From Desulfobulbaceae bacterium (GTDB lineage Bacteria > Desulfobacterota > Desulfobulbia > Desulfobulbales > Desulfocapsaceae), in assembly GCA_011390165.1 (NCBI GenBank), contig JAABSV010000012.1, positions 16,395-80,394 of the forward strand: 64,000 nucleotides of DNA, in the 5' to 3' direction. Positions 16,185-25,981 of this stretch are shown piece after piece (the stretch's first letter is position 1; every line of letters begins with the position of its first letter). A program made the translations under genes and the position numbers. Under the pieces are notes generated by a model. The model ran no database searches. It was not told the DNA's origin and saw nothing but the letters and a program-made list of their open reading frames with translations.

Positions 16185-16316
16185 GCAGCAAGAGGCTGCA
16201 GAACCCGGATATGTGCCCGTTTTAAAAAGTGCTCCAGATTTGTTCAGACAGGCTGCCGAAGTATTTTTTTTGCCACTCTGCGGCCGGCCTGACCGGGCGA
16301 AAATGGGGTGCTGGCG
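16185..16316 (-). repeat. Dispersed repeat family 1, copy C (inverted orientation, inside rimP-nusA gap)
   Basis: Read on the minus strand it begins CCAGCACCCCATTTTCGCCC, continues with GGTCAGGCC, a middle block GCCTGTCTGAACAAATCTGG, and ends CCGGGTTCTGCAGCCTCTTG with GCTGC. These blocks match copies at 27245-27379 and 37021-37142 in the same order, with variable spacers. The terminal GCAGC...GCTGC forms a small hairpin. It fills most of the 244-base gap between rimP and nusA, so it is transcribed within that operon. Confidence 0.8.
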
Positions 16317-16394
16317 TACGGGTACCGACTAAAGGTAGAGCGACTGGAGCCACTCTACCCGGCGGAGTTGAAAGTAAACAGACGGAGCAAGCCA

Positions 16395-17891
16395 ATGCTA
16401 TCGGATTTGAAACGTATTATCGACCAGATCAGCAGAGATCGTGGTTTTGACAAGACCCTCCTGATAGAGGCCATCGAAGAGGCGGTGCACTCTGCCGCCA
16501 GAAAAAAATTCGGCAGCCGTCGTGAAATAGAGGTCCGCTACAACGAAGAGTACGGTGAGGTGGAGGTCTTCCAATTCCGCAGTGTGGTCGAAGAAGTGGA
16601 GGATGACCAGACCGAGATCTCCCTGGACGAGGCCCTCTCCCTCGATCCGGAGGTGCAGCTTGGCGACGAACTGGGCGAAAAAATGGAAGATGTCAGCGAC
16701 CTTGGGCGGATCGCTGCCCAGTCGGCCAAGCAGGTGATCATCCATAAGATGAAGGATGCCGAACGAGAAGTCATTTACGGGATGTTCAAGGACCGGGTCG
16801 GCGAGGTGGTCAGCGGTATCGTGCAGCGCTTCGAAAGGGGGAACATGGTGGTCAATCTCGGTCGCACCGATGCCATTCTTCCCAAGGACCAGCAGATTCC
16901 CAAACGCTCGTTCAAGCAAGGTGACCGGATCCGGGCCTACCTCAAGGAGGTGCGGCAGACCAGCCGCGACTCGCAGCTCATTCTGTCACGAACCTGCGAC
17001 GAGTTTTTGGCCAAGCTTTTCCAACTGGAGGTTCCGGAGATGGCCGAAGGGATCGTCCGGGTGATGGGGGTAAGCCGTGAACCTGGGTTCCGAGCGAAGA
17101 TCGCGGTGAGTTCCTCGGAGAGTGACGTCGATCCGGTGGGGGCCTGCGTGGGGATGAAAGGTTCCCGGGTGCAGAACGTGGTGCAGGAGCTGCAGGGCGA
17201 GCGGATCGATATCGTCACCTGGAGCCCCGACCCGGCGAAATATGTCTATAACGCACTGGCGCCGGCCCATGTCAGCATGGTCATGGCCGACGAGGACGCC
17301 AAAACCCTGCTGGTGGTGGTCCCCAACGACCAGCTCTCCCTGGCCATCGGCCGACAGGGGCAGAACGTGCGGCTGGCCTCGAAATTGATCGGTTGGCGGA
17401 TTGACGTGAAGAGCGAACAGCGCTACGCCAACCTGGCCGACGCCGGCTACCAGTCCCTGCTCACCCTGCCGGGGGTGGACGAAGGGCTGGCTGACCAGCT
17501 GTTTTCCAAGGGCTTTACCTCGACGGCGGTTCTCGCCGAGCAGACCGTTGATGATCTGCTGGTTGTCCGGGCTCTGGATGAAGAGATGTCGCAACAGCTG
17601 ATCGACGAGGCGAAGACTCGTCCCTTTACCGGGGTGAGTCGGGTTATAGCCCGGCCGCCGAGCGGCGAGCTGGCGGTGGAGGAGACCGGGGCCGGCGGGG
17701 AAGGGATGGCCGCGGAGGAACAACCGGAGGAGGAGAACAGCGCAGCAGCGAGCGGCGGCGCCAAGGCCACCGCTGAAGATGCCGGCTCCAGCCAGACCGA
17801 GGAACAAAGGGCCGTTGACGTAGCCTCCAGCGAGACCGACGAACAAATCGCCGTTGACGACGATTCGGTACCGGCCAGGGACGGGGAATGA
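16395..17891 (+). CDS. nusA: Transcription termination/antitermination protein NusA
   Basis: A 498-residue RNA polymerase-associated factor. MLSDLKRIIDQISRDRGFDK begins the N-terminal polymerase-binding domain; an S1 domain (residues about 135-200, GEVVSGIVQRFERGNMVVNL) and two KH domains (GACVGMKGSRVQNVVQEL; LSLAIGRQGQNVRLASKL) follow, then a helix-hairpin-helix region (LPGVDEGLADQLF). The last 75 residues are an acidic Ala/Glu/Gln-rich tail with partly repeated SSQTEEQRAVDVAS and SSETDEQIAVDDDS segments, unlike E. coli. GGAG lies eight bases before ATG. Its stop overlaps the next start (ATGA). Confidence 0.97.
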   Translation: MLSDLKRIIDQISRDRGFDKTLLIEAIEEAVHSAARKKFGSRREIEVRYNEEYGEVEVFQFRSVVEEVEDDQTEISLDEALSLDPEVQLGDELGEKMEDVSDLGRIAAQSAKQVIIHKMKDAEREVIYGMFKDRVGEVVSGIVQRFERGNMVVNLGRTDAILPKDQQIPKRSFKQGDRIRAYLKEVRQTSRDSQLILSRTCDEFLAKLFQLEVPEMAEGIVRVMGVSREPGFRAKIAVSSSESDVDPVGACVGMKGSRVQNVVQELQGERIDIVTWSPDPAKYVYNALAPAHVSMVMADEDAKTLLVVVPNDQLSLAIGRQGQNVRLASKLIGWRIDVKSEQRYANLADAGYQSLLTLPGVDEGLADQLFSKGFTSTAVLAEQTVDDLLVVRALDEEMSQQLIDEAKTRPFTGVSRVIARPPSGELAVEETGAGGEGMAAEEQPEEENSAAASGGAKATAEDAGSSQTEEQRAVDVASSETDEQIAVDDDSVPARDGE

Positions 17892-18094
17892 GTGAACCGG
17901 TCAGGAGCTGTTGCGCCTGTCGGTTGAAAAAGGGCAAAAAGGAGCTGCTCCGTCATGTCTGGCAGGATGGGAAAATTGTCACTGACCCGGCTGGAAAGCT
18001 GCTGGGAAGAGGGGCCTACTGCTGCCAGGATGAGCGATGCAGGCAGCTTTTTTTCGCCCGAAAAAAAAACTGGAAAAGAATGTTTCGCCTTTGA
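17888..18094 (+). CDS. ylxR: YlxR family RNA-binding protein (DUF448)
   Basis: A 68-residue basic protein, typical in length for YlxR. MSEPVRSCCACRLKKGKKEL contains the family start with the R-x-C-x-x-C pattern, followed by GKLLGRGAYCCQDERC, the hallmark GRGAYxC motif. YlxR proteins bind RNA and have been reported to modulate RNase P; they almost always sit between nusA and infB, as here. ATGA overlap with nusA indicates translational coupling. Confidence 0.95.
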   Translation: MSEPVRSCCACRLKKGKKELLRHVWQDGKIVTDPAGKLLGRGAYCCQDERCRQLFFARKKNWKRMFRL

Positions 18095-18200
18095 ATAAGA
18101 AGAGATACAATTATCTACCGGCCTCTCAGGCAGAGGTATCCGGCGTGGCGCAGGCCGGTGAAGCGGGAAACGATTGTCGCGATGCAAACAGGAGTGGGGA

Positions 18201-20948
18201 ATGAGCAGAATCAGGGTGTATGAGCTGGCCAAAGAAGCCGGAATGAGCAGCAAGGCGTTGACTGACCGATTGCTCGAACAGGGCTACGATATCAAAGGGC
18301 ACAGTTCATCCGTCGATGCCGAAACGGCCGCCAAAATCCGTAAGACAATTTTGCAGACGGCAGGGAACGAGAAGCCTTCAAAACGAACTGTCGCCGACAA
18401 AGATGGCTCTCTCCAGTCCAGACGCCGGACCACGGTGATCCGGCGACGGCCGAAAGCGGTCACCGAAGAGGAAGCGAGCCAAACGGATGAAACGACTGTC
18501 GCCGCCGCCGAGAGCGACCAGGCGGCAGCGGCGCCGCCACCGGTGGAGAAGGCCATAGGAGAGCCGACCGAGGAGCTTGCCACCGCGACGGCGGTGCCGG
18601 AACCGGTTGCCGAATTGGAAAGTGAGACGCCAGCCAGCTCGGCTCTCCCCGTTGAGGAACCGCTTGCCACCTCCGAAGCTACTGATGAGACCGTCGTCGA
18701 GGCAGTTGCTCCGACCGAGAAGGCTGAAACCGATACCGAAACAGCTGAGCTGGTTGCCGAAGAGCAGAGCGAGGCCCAGGCGGAGAAAAAAGAGGAGCGG
18801 TTGGAGAAAAAGGTACCGGCCCGCAAACCAATGGCCAGGGTGGTTCGGACCATCGAATTGCCAAGCATGGCAGAAGAGAGCCCCAGCCGCCCGAAGAGAA
18901 AACCGGTGTCGGCTGCTGCCGCGCCCAGGCGGCCGGCGGCACCAGGTGTCGATGTGGCTGCCGCCCCGGTGGAGGATGGTGCCAGGCTGAAGAAAAAGGC
19001 CAAAAAGGGGGCCGGGCCCGCAGATGATGGCAAGGAGAGCGATTTCCGCAAGGGAGGGAAAAAAGGGCAGAAAAATGTAAAATTTACTCATTTTTCCCCC
19101 GACTATCAGGGCCAGGGCCGCGAGGGAGGACGCCGCGGCAAAAAGGGTCGCCGGGCCAAACCGATCGCCCCGCCGGCGGAGATGAAGGCGAGCAAGAAGC
19201 GTTTCAAGGTGTACGACACCATAAGTGTCGGTGATCTCGCCCAGAAGATGAAGGTCAAGGCCAGCGACGTGATTGCCCGACTGATGGGGCTGGGGGTAAT
19301 GGCCACCATCAACCAGCCGGTCGATACCGATACCGCCATGCTCATTGCCACCGACTTCGGCTATGAAGTGGAGCAGGGGATAACCGAAGAGATCGGCATC
19401 CAGCTCCTCAACGAGGCGGAAGAGGGGGGGGAACGACAGACCCGACCGCCGGTGGTGACGGTAATGGGCCATGTCGACCACGGCAAGACCTCGATTCTGG
19501 ATGCCATCCGGCAGACCGACGTTGCCCTTGGTGAGGCCGGCGGCATCACCCAGCACATCGGTGCCTACCATGTACGTTCCAGCGCCGGTGATGTCACCTT
19601 TGTCGACACCCCCGGCCATGCTGCTTTTACCGAGATGCGTTCCCGCGGTGCCCAGGTGACCGACATCGTCATTCTGGTAGTCGCCGCCGACGATGGGGTG
19701 ATGGACCAGACCCGGGAGGCAATCCACCATGCCCAGGCGGCAGATGTGCCGATAATCGTCGCAGTGAACAAGATCGATAAGGAGAACGCCGATATCGACC
19801 GGGTCAAGAGGGAGCTTTCCGACCTCAAATTGATGCCGGAGGACTGGGGTGGTGACACCATGTATATTGAAACCTCGGCAAAGCAGAGGGTCGGTATCGA
19901 CAATCTGCTTGAGGCAATCCAGATTCTCGCCGAGGTCCTGGAATTGCGGGCTGACGGTAACCGTAAGGCCCGAGGCCGGGTGGTCGAGGCGCAGCTGCAC
20001 AAGGGGCGCGGGCCGGTGGCCACCGTGTTGATCCAGGATGGAACGTTGAACCTTGGCGACTATTTCATCGTCGGCCAGTTCAGCGGCAAGGTGCGGGCGA
20101 TGCTTGACGACAAGGGCCGGAAGATCAAAGAGGCCGGCCCGTCAATTCCGGTTGAAGTCCAGGGTCTTTCCGGCGTGCCCAGTGCCGGCGACGAGTTTAT
20201 TGTGGTCACCGACGAGAAGATGGCCAAGAACGTCTCGCAGGTTCGGGCCCTGAGGGCCCGCGAGACGGAACTCGGAGCGGGCAGCAAGATATCCCTCGAC
20301 CGCCTCTTCGAACAGATGAGCGAGGGTGATGTGCAGGAGTTGCGGGTGGTACTGCGGGCCGATGTCCAGGGAACCCTGGAGGCCTTCGGAAAGGCGGCGG
20401 AGGATCTCTCCACCAAAGATATCAAGGTGCGGGTGCTCCATGAAGGGAGCGGTACCATCACCGAGTCCGATATCCTGCTGGCCTCCGCCTCCGATGCCAT
20501 CGTCATCGGTTTCAACGTCCGGCCGACGGTGAAGGTGAAGGAACTGGCCACCCGGGAGAATGTCGATATCCGCTCCTACGATGTCATCTACCATGCCCTG
20601 GACGATATCCGTAAGGCGATGGTGGGGATGCTTGAACCGACCTTCGTTGAGGAGGTGATCGGTATGGCCGAGGTTCGGGAGGTCTTTTCCGTTCCCAAAA
20701 TCGGCACCGTTGCCGGTTGTGCGGTGGTTAACGGTAAGATCACCCGCGCTGCCCGGGTACGGGTAGTTCGTGACGGGGTGGTGATTTACACCGGTAAAAT
20801 CGAGTCATTACGACGCTTCAAAGATGACGTGAAGGAGGTGTTGAATGGCTACGAGTGTGGTATCGGGGTAGAAAAATTCAACGATATCAAGATTGGTGAT
20901 GGTCTTGAGGCCTTCATTATGAACGAAGTGGCCGCCACCCTTGAGTAG
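18201..20948 (+). CDS. infB: Translation initiation factor IF-2
   Basis: A 915-residue GTPase that delivers initiator tRNA to the 30S subunit. [20 protein letters not shown] is the IF2-N domain. A long low-complexity Ala/Glu/Pro-rich and Lys-rich linker fills residues about 50-330. A second IF2-N domain begins [20 protein letters not shown], and the G domain starts near residue 420 with GHVDHGKTS, then DTPGHAAF and NKIDK. EF-Tu-like and IF2 C-terminal domains follow. The start at 18201 has GGAG six bases upstream; an earlier in-frame ATG at 18174 lacks this and family similarity. Confidence 0.98.
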   Translation: MSRIRVYELAKEAGMSSKALTDRLLEQGYDIKGHSSSVDAETAAKIRKTILQTAGNEKPSKRTVADKDGSLQSRRRTTVIRRRPKAVTEEEASQTDETTVAAAESDQAAAAPPPVEKAIGEPTEELATATAVPEPVAELESETPASSALPVEEPLATSEATDETVVEAVAPTEKAETDTETAELVAEEQSEAQAEKKEERLEKKVPARKPMARVVRTIELPSMAEESPSRPKRKPVSAAAAPRRPAAPGVDVAAAPVEDGARLKKKAKKGAGPADDGKESDFRKGGKKGQKNVKFTHFSPDYQGQGREGGRRGKKGRRAKPIAPPAEMKASKKRFKVYDTISVGDLAQKMKVKASDVIARLMGLGVMATINQPVDTDTAMLIATDFGYEVEQGITEEIGIQLLNEAEEGGERQTRPPVVTVMGHVDHGKTSILDAIRQTDVALGEAGGITQHIGAYHVRSSAGDVTFVDTPGHAAFTEMRSRGAQVTDIVILVVAADDGVMDQTREAIHHAQAADVPIIVAVNKIDKENADIDRVKRELSDLKLMPEDWGGDTMYIETSAKQRVGIDNLLEAIQILAEVLELRADGNRKARGRVVEAQLHKGRGPVATVLIQDGTLNLGDYFIVGQFSGKVRAMLDDKGRKIKEAGPSIPVEVQGLSGVPSAGDEFIVVTDEKMAKNVSQVRALRARETELGAGSKISLDRLFEQMSEGDVQELRVVLRADVQGTLEAFGKAAEDLSTKDIKVRVLHEGSGTITESDILLASASDAIVIGFNVRPTVKVKELATRENVDIRSYDVIYHALDDIRKAMVGMLEPTFVEEVIGMAEVREVFSVPKIGTVAGCAVVNGKITRAARVRVVRDGVVIYTGKIESLRRFKDDVKEVLNGYECGIGVEKFNDIKIGDGLEAFIMNEVAATLE

Positions 20949-20961
20949 AGAGGTTGATACC

Positions 20962-21384
20962 GTGACAGTCTGGGATCCGAAAGAGACCCTCGATGCCGTT
21001 GGTGCCGGGCAAAAGGGGGGACGCAAACGGTCGGCGCAGGTGGCTGAGGCGATCCGCAACGAATTGGCCACCCTGCTGATCAGCAAGGTGAGCGATCCAA
21101 GCCTGCAGGGGGTGAATATTTCCCGGGTGGAGGTGACGGACGATCTGAGCCTGGCAAAGGTGTTTTTCACCATCTTCGAGAAAGAGAAAGAGATCAAGGC
21201 GGTGGAGGCCGGATTCAAGCGGGCCAGTGGTTTCATGCGCAGCCATATTGCCCGGACCCTCGATCTTCGCTACACCCCTGTCCTCCAGTTCCGCTACGAT
21301 TCGGTCAGCGACAAGGTTGGTGAACTTGAGGAACTATTTCAGGAAATAGCCGATGAAAGAAAGTCCCATAGAGACGATTCCTGA
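20962..21384 (+). CDS. rbfA: Ribosome-binding factor A
   Basis: A 140-residue KH-fold factor for 16S rRNA 5'-end maturation and cold adaptation. The core KRSAQVAEAIRNELATLLIS, DPSLQGVNISRVEVTDDLSL and LRYTPVLQFRYDSVSDK are diagnostic. The start is taken as GTG at 20962, eight bases behind GAGG; a TTG at 20941 would overlap infB and lacks a ribosome-binding site. Compared with E. coli it carries about 15 extra N-terminal residues (GAGQKGG region). It overlaps nrnA by 32 bases. Confidence 0.95.
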   Translation: MTVWDPKETLDAVGAGQKGGRKRSAQVAEAIRNELATLLISKVSDPSLQGVNISRVEVTDDLSLAKVFFTIFEKEKEIKAVEAGFKRASGFMRSHIARTLDLRYTPVLQFRYDSVSDKVGELEELFQEIADERKSHRDDS

Positions 21385-22357
21385 ACCGCTGCTGGCCGGA
21401 ATCCGTCGGGCGAATAATCTTGCTCTCTTCGCCCATACCCACCCGGATGGGGACGCCCTTGGCTCTTTGTTCGGGTTGGCCAGAGTGCTCCGCTCGATGG
21501 GAAAAAATGCGGTCTGTTTTCTCGAGGCGCCGGTTTCTCACCTCTACGACTTTCTTCCCGCCAGTGAAGATATCTGCACTGACCAGGATGGCTTGCGGCT
21601 CTTTCTCAGCCGGGCCGGCAGCGATATAGCCGGTGTCGCCCTCGACTGCGGTGATGCCGACCGCCTCGGCGCCTGGAAGGATGATATCCTCACCATCGAG
21701 CCACTGCTGGTCATTGACCACCATCTGGCCCACCGTGCCTTCGGGACCCTGCGCTGGGTGGAGCCGGGTTGCTCCTCCACCGGCGAAATGGTTTACGAAC
21801 TGGTGCAGGCGCTGGGTGCCAGCCTCGACTACCACAGCGCCTTCAATCTTTACGTGGCTATCTGTACCGATACCGGATCGTTCCGTTACGAGTGCACCCG
21901 GCCACGGACCCTGCGGATTGCCGCCGAACTGCTGGATAAGGGGGTTCGCCCGGAAGAGGTCGGCAAGTATCTCTACGACAATTTTACCCGTGAACGCCTG
22001 AAACTGATGGAACTGGTCCTGGCGACCATCACCCTTACTGCCGACGGCCAGATCGCCTTCATGCATGTCTCCGCCGAGATGCTGCGCCAAAGCGGTGCCT
22101 CACTGCAGGATGTCGAGGGCTTCATAGATTTCCCCCGCTCCCTCCGGTCGGTGAAGATCGTTGCTCTGATCAAGGAGGGCAAGGAGGGGCAGATCGCCGT
22201 GAGCCTCAGAGCCAAAGGGGAGTGTGATGTGTCGGCGGTGGCCAGGGGCTTTGACGGCGGTGGACACCGAAATGCTGCCGGTTTTCGACTGCAGGGAAAA
22301 AGTATAGACGAGGTCCGCGGCCAGATCAGCGAAGTCCTCCACCGGGCGTTGCCTTGA
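21353..22357 (+). CDS. nrnA: DHH/DHHA1 phosphoesterase, NrnA-like oligoribonuclease/pAp phosphatase
   Basis: A 334-residue cytosolic enzyme that degrades nano-RNA and dephosphorylates 3'-phosphoadenosine 5'-phosphate. FAHTHPDGDALGS (from residue 26) and LVIDHHLAHRAFG are the DHH metal-binding motifs, with CGDADRLG between them. The DHHA1 signature GFDGGGHRNAAGF lies near the C-terminus. ATG at 21353 lies inside the end of rbfA with AGGA upstream. Location between rbfA and truB is the usual context in many bacteria. Confidence 0.95.
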   Translation: MKESPIETIPEPLLAGIRRANNLALFAHTHPDGDALGSLFGLARVLRSMGKNAVCFLEAPVSHLYDFLPASEDICTDQDGLRLFLSRAGSDIAGVALDCGDADRLGAWKDDILTIEPLLVIDHHLAHRAFGTLRWVEPGCSSTGEMVYELVQALGASLDYHSAFNLYVAICTDTGSFRYECTRPRTLRIAAELLDKGVRPEEVGKYLYDNFTRERLKLMELVLATITLTADGQIAFMHVSAEMLRQSGASLQDVEGFIDFPRSLRSVKIVALIKEGKEGQIAVSLRAKGECDVSAVARGFDGGGHRNAAGFRLQGKSIDEVRGQISEVLHRALP

Positions 22358-23103
22358 CCGATGCGGTATCGCCTCCACCAGAGGGGATGGTGCTCGTCGA
22401 TAAACCGGTGGGTATCACCTCCTTTGCAGTGGTCAAAAAGCTCCGCTGGCTGTTGAGGGTAAAAAAGGTCGGCCATGCCGGCACCCTCGACCCCTTTGCC
22501 AGCGGTCTGCTGATCCTCTGTGCCAGTCGGCCGGCGACCAGAATGATTCCCGCCTTCATGGCCGTTGACAAGGAGTATCTCGCTACCCTGCGCCTGGGGG
22601 TGGAGACCGATACCCAGGACAGGGAAGGAGAAGTCATCAGGCGGCAGGCAGTGGGGCAGATCAGTGCCGAGGTACTGGAGGCGTGTCTGGCGGCCTTTCG
22701 GGGCCGGCAGCTGCAGGTACCTCCGGCCTACTCCGCCTTGAAACATCAGGGCAAACCGCTCTACCACTATGCCCGTAAGGGGATACTGGTGGAAAAGGAG
22801 GCCCGGCCGGTGGAGATCACTCTGCTGCAGAGAACCGATGGCAGTACTGATCTCTGTGGGCTTGAGGCGGAGATCGGCCTGCGGGTGGTCTGCAGTAAGG
22901 GCACCTACATCCGCACGCTGGCCGCCGATATCGGCAGGCGACTCGGTTGCGGCGCCCATCTGGTCCAGCTGCGCCGGGTACGCTGCGGCCCTTTTCGGGT
23001 GGAGGAGGCCCTGACCTGGGAGATGCTGAGCGGCGAGAAGGGGCAGGAAAGGTGTCTGGAACAGCTGATAGCTGTTTCCGAGATATCTAAACTATTGCAA
23101 TAA
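22354..23103 (+). CDS. truB: tRNA pseudouridine(55) synthase
   Basis: A 249-residue enzyme that makes pseudouridine 55 in the T arm of tRNAs. MVLVDKPVGITSFAVVKKLR and VGHAGTLDPFASGLL contain the catalytic Asp46 (counting from the TTG). KGTYIRTLAADIGRRLGCGA is the conserved RNA-binding segment. The start is probably TTG at 22354, overlapping the nrnA stop (TTGA); an alternative is ATG at 22387, eleven codons in, which has purines right against it. Only the shorter C-terminal domain form is present. Confidence 0.95.
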   Translation: MTDAVSPPPEGMVLVDKPVGITSFAVVKKLRWLLRVKKVGHAGTLDPFASGLLILCASRPATRMIPAFMAVDKEYLATLRLGVETDTQDREGEVIRRQAVGQISAEVLEACLAAFRGRQLQVPPAYSALKHQGKPLYHYARKGILVEKEARPVEITLLQRTDGSTDLCGLEAEIGLRVVCSKGTYIRTLAADIGRRLGCGAHLVQLRRVRCGPFRVEEALTWEMLSGEKGQERCLEQLIAVSEISKLLQ

Positions 23104-23311
23104 TCGGCGGATTTGGCTAGTGTGCTGGCTCGCAGGCTGGTCCTTTGGTTTGTCGGTTTCGCCACCAGCAGTACAGACCGGTTCAGTAACAGGAACAAGG
23201 ACAAGCAGGCAGAGTTGGCCGGGCGGATCGACGGTATTCCGATCGCAGTACGGCGGTTGATGAACGATCATATCGAAAAAGAACGTCTTATACAGGCTCA
23301 GGAGGTTAGTC

Positions 23312-23581
23312 GTGGCACAGTCAGCAGTGAAAAAAAACGAGATTATTGAAAGATTTAAAATTCACCCCACGGATACCGGCTCTTCCGAAGTGCAGATTGC
23401 TCTGCTCACCGACCGGATCAAGTATCTGACCGAGCATTTTAAAACCCACGCCAAGGATCACCATTCCCGTCAGGGTCTGCTCAAGTTGGTCGGGCAGCGG
23501 CGGAGTCTCCTTGATTATCTGAAGAAAAAAGATGTGAACAAGTACAAGTTGATGCTTCAGGAGCTTGGTCTCCGGAAGTAA
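23312..23581 (+). CDS. rpsO: 30S ribosomal protein S15
   Basis: An 89-residue primary 16S rRNA-binding protein. [20 protein letters not shown] and [20 protein letters not shown] are the family signature. The start is GTG at 23312 with CAGGAGG seven bases upstream. A gap of 208 bases after truB allows an independent promoter and the translational autoregulatory leader usual for S15, but no specific pseudoknot could be assigned. It is followed by pnp after a structured 195-base gap. Confidence 0.97.
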   Translation: MAQSAVKKNEIIERFKIHPTDTGSSEVQIALLTDRIKYLTEHFKTHAKDHHSRQGLLKLVGQRRSLLDYLKKKDVNKYKLMLQELGLRK

Positions 23582-23631
23582 GCAGTATTGTGGAAAGGTC
23601 GCTTGTTGGCGCAGGCACTGAGCCTGTTCAG

Positions 23632-23678
23632 GACCTCATGCAACGCCCCTCCGGGGGCCTGTATGGGGTCTTTGTTGT
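23632..23678 (+). terminator. Large hairpin between rpsO and pnp (partial terminator or RNase III-type processing site)
   Basis: An outer eight-pair stem GACCTCAT (23632-23639) with ATGGGGTC (23663-23670) encloses an inner GCCCC-TCC-GGGGGC stem with small internal loops; TTTGTTGT follows. In E. coli the rpsO-pnp gap has a leaky terminator and an RNase III-cleaved hairpin that allows Pnp autocontrol. The element here is similarly placed; its processing is inferred. Confidence 0.55.
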
Positions 23679-23776
23679 GCAAGGAAATCCGAGAAAAAGC
23701 ATACGGGGCTGGTGGATAATCCAGTCGACTACACAGGCATTGCGCCCTTCCCTGATGCTGAACAACTGGAGAAACA

Positions 23777-25855
23777 ATGATATACAAAGTAGAAACTGAA
23801 ATTGGCGGTAAAAAGATTTCCATAGAGACCGGAAAAATTGCCAAGCAGGCGTCCGGGTCCGTCGTGGTCCGCTCCGGGGAGACCATGGTGTTGGTCACCG
23901 CAGTGGGCTCGGCGGAGAACAGGGTCGATGCCGACTTTTTGCCCCTGACCATCGAATACCTGGAAAAACTGGCCTCGGTGGGGAGGATTCCCGGCAACTA
24001 TTTCCGTCGAGAAATTGGCCGGCCCAGTGACAGCGAGGTGCTCACCTGCCGGATTATCGACCGGCCGATGCGGCCGCTGTTCCCTACCGGATACCGGTCC
24101 GAGACGCAGGTGATCGCCACCGTCCTCTCCGCCGACCAGGAGGTGCAACCGGACGTCCTTGCCCTGACCGGCGCCTCCTGCGCCCTCACCCTCTCTAACA
24201 TCCCATTTGCCGGGCCTGTTGCCGGTGGCCGGGTTGGCTACGTTGATGGCCGCTACATCCTCAACCCGACCAATTCCGAGCTGAAAAATTCCGCCATGGA
24301 TATCGTGGTGGCCTGTACCCGTCAGGCGGTGGTGATGGTCGAAGGCAAGGCCAGTGAACTGACCGAGGATGAGGTGCTGAACGGCATTTTCCACGCCTTT
24401 ACCCACCTCCAGCCGTTGATTGACCTGCAGGAGCAGTTGCGGGAAAGTGCCGGCAAGACCAAGCGACCGGTGGTCAAGCCGGTGGTGGATGAGGCCCTCC
24501 ATGCCAGGGTACGGGAAGTGGCCGCAGCCGGGATGGAGAAGGTCTACAACACTGCCGACAAGATGGAACGGGGTGAGGTCTACGATGCCCTGAAGGCTGA
24601 GGTCCTGGCGGCAATCGATCCCCAGGGGGAACGCACCCGGGAGATCAAGGAGGCGCTGTCCGGGTTCAAAAAGTCCTTTATGCGGGAAAAGACGGTGAAC
24701 AGCGGGGTGAGGATTGGTGGCCGGGGATACCAGCAGGTCCGCGAGATCAGCTGCGAAACCCAGTACCTCTCCAGGGCCCACGGTTCGGCCCTCTTTACCC
24801 GTGGTGAAACGCAGGCCCTGGTCAGTGCCACCCTTGGCAGCGAGCGGGACAAGCAGCGGGTGGAAACCCTCTACGGTGAAGAACTCAACCGGTTCATGCT
24901 CCACTACAATTTCCCCCCCTACTGTGTCGGTGAGGCGCGGATGCTGCGTGGCCCCTCCCGCCGGGACATCGGCCATGGCAACCTGGCCACCCGGGGGATT
25001 GAGGCGGTACTGCCCTCGGAAGAGGAGTTTCCCTACTCTATCCGGGTGGTTTCCGAGGTGCTTGAATCGAACGGCTCCTCTTCGATGGCGACGGTTTGCG
25101 GGAGCAGCATGGCGATGATGGATGCCGGCATTCCGATTCGCCGGCCGGTTTCCGGTATTGCCATGGGGCTGATCAAGGATGGCGACAAACTGGCCATCCT
25201 CTCCGATATCCTAGGTGACGAAGACCATCTCGGCGACATGGATTTCAAGGTAGTCGGCACCGCCGACGGGATAACCTCCCTGCAGATGGATATCAAGATC
25301 GACGGGGTCGATCGGGAGATCATGGGCAAGGCCCTGGCCCAGGCCAGGGAAGGCCGTCTCCATATTCTGGCCGAAATGACCAAGGGGATTGCCGAGGCCC
25401 GTGCCGAAGTTGCTGAACATGCGCCGAAGTTTTTTCTGCATCGGATCAATCCGGACAAGATTCGCGACATTATCGGCCCGGGAGGAAAGATCATCAAGGA
25501 TCTTTGTTCGGAATTTGATGCCAAGATTGAGGTTGACGACTCCGGTCTGGTGAAGATGTTTGCCCTCAATGGCAGCCTCGCCGAAGCCTTGGTCGAACGC
25601 ATCAAGGCCCTGACCGCCGAGGCCGAAATTGGTGCGGTGTACAAGGGAAAAGTTAAAACAATCAAGGATTTCGGCGCATTTGTGGAAATCCTGCCAGGTA
25701 CCGACGGCTTGGTGCACATCTCCGAACTGGACCATAAGCGGGTGGCCAAGGTCACCGATGTGGTGCAGGAAGGGGATGAGATCGAGGTGAAGGTGCTGGA
25801 TGTCGATAACCGGGGCCGGATACGCCTGAGTCGTAAGGCGCTGCTGGCGGAGTAG
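23777..25855 (+). CDS. pnp: Polyribonucleotide nucleotidyltransferase (PNPase)
   Basis: A 692-residue phosphorolytic 3'-5' exoribonuclease of the degradosome. Two RNase PH domains are seen, with RPMRPLFPTGYRSETQV in the first and MLRGPSRRDIGHGNLA and PYSIRVVSEVLESNGSSSMA in the second. A KH domain (INPDKIRDIIGPGGKIIKDL) and an S1 domain (GAVYKGKVKTIKDFGAFVEI) close the protein. GGAG lies six bases before ATG. Full length for the family. A strong terminator follows at 25897. Confidence 0.98.
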   Translation: MIYKVETEIGGKKISIETGKIAKQASGSVVVRSGETMVLVTAVGSAENRVDADFLPLTIEYLEKLASVGRIPGNYFRREIGRPSDSEVLTCRIIDRPMRPLFPTGYRSETQVIATVLSADQEVQPDVLALTGASCALTLSNIPFAGPVAGGRVGYVDGRYILNPTNSELKNSAMDIVVACTRQAVVMVEGKASELTEDEVLNGIFHAFTHLQPLIDLQEQLRESAGKTKRPVVKPVVDEALHARVREVAAAGMEKVYNTADKMERGEVYDALKAEVLAAIDPQGERTREIKEALSGFKKSFMREKTVNSGVRIGGRGYQQVREISCETQYLSRAHGSALFTRGETQALVSATLGSERDKQRVETLYGEELNRFMLHYNFPPYCVGEARMLRGPSRRDIGHGNLATRGIEAVLPSEEEFPYSIRVVSEVLESNGSSSMATVCGSSMAMMDAGIPIRRPVSGIAMGLIKDGDKLAILSDILGDEDHLGDMDFKVVGTADGITSLQMDIKIDGVDREIMGKALAQAREGRLHILAEMTKGIAEARAEVAEHAPKFFLHRINPDKIRDIIGPGGKIIKDLCSEFDAKIEVDDSGLVKMFALNGSLAEALVERIKALTAEAEIGAVYKGKVKTIKDFGAFVEILPGTDGLVHISELDHKRVAKVTDVVQEGDEIEVKVLDVDNRGRIRLSRKALLAE

Positions 25856-25896
25856 CCCCGCGGAGTAGCCCCCTTCCCAGGGCCCCGGCGGCAATG

Positions 25897-25934
25897 AACA
25901 GGCCAACTCCCAGTGCGGGGGTTGGCCTGTTTTT
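25897..25934 (+). terminator. Strong intrinsic terminator after pnp
   Basis: A perfect 11-base stem AACAGGCCAAC (25897-25907) with GTTGGCCTGTT (25921-25931), 13-base loop, followed by a run of T ending at 25934. It closes the rimP-to-pnp cluster and separates it from dut. Confidence 0.9.
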
Positions 25935-25981
25935 GTATGATCATGCGAAGAACGTCATTTTGTTGCAAAAGGGGGAGTGGA

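Noticed and set aside
20941..20961. TTG at 20941 as the rbfA start
   Set aside because: It overlaps the infB stop without a ribosome-binding site, whereas GTG at 20962 has GAGG at proper distance.
23113..23349. 78-codon frame between truB and rpsO starting at TTG
   Set aside because: No ribosome-binding site; it overlaps the rpsO start in another frame and has no protein-like pattern.
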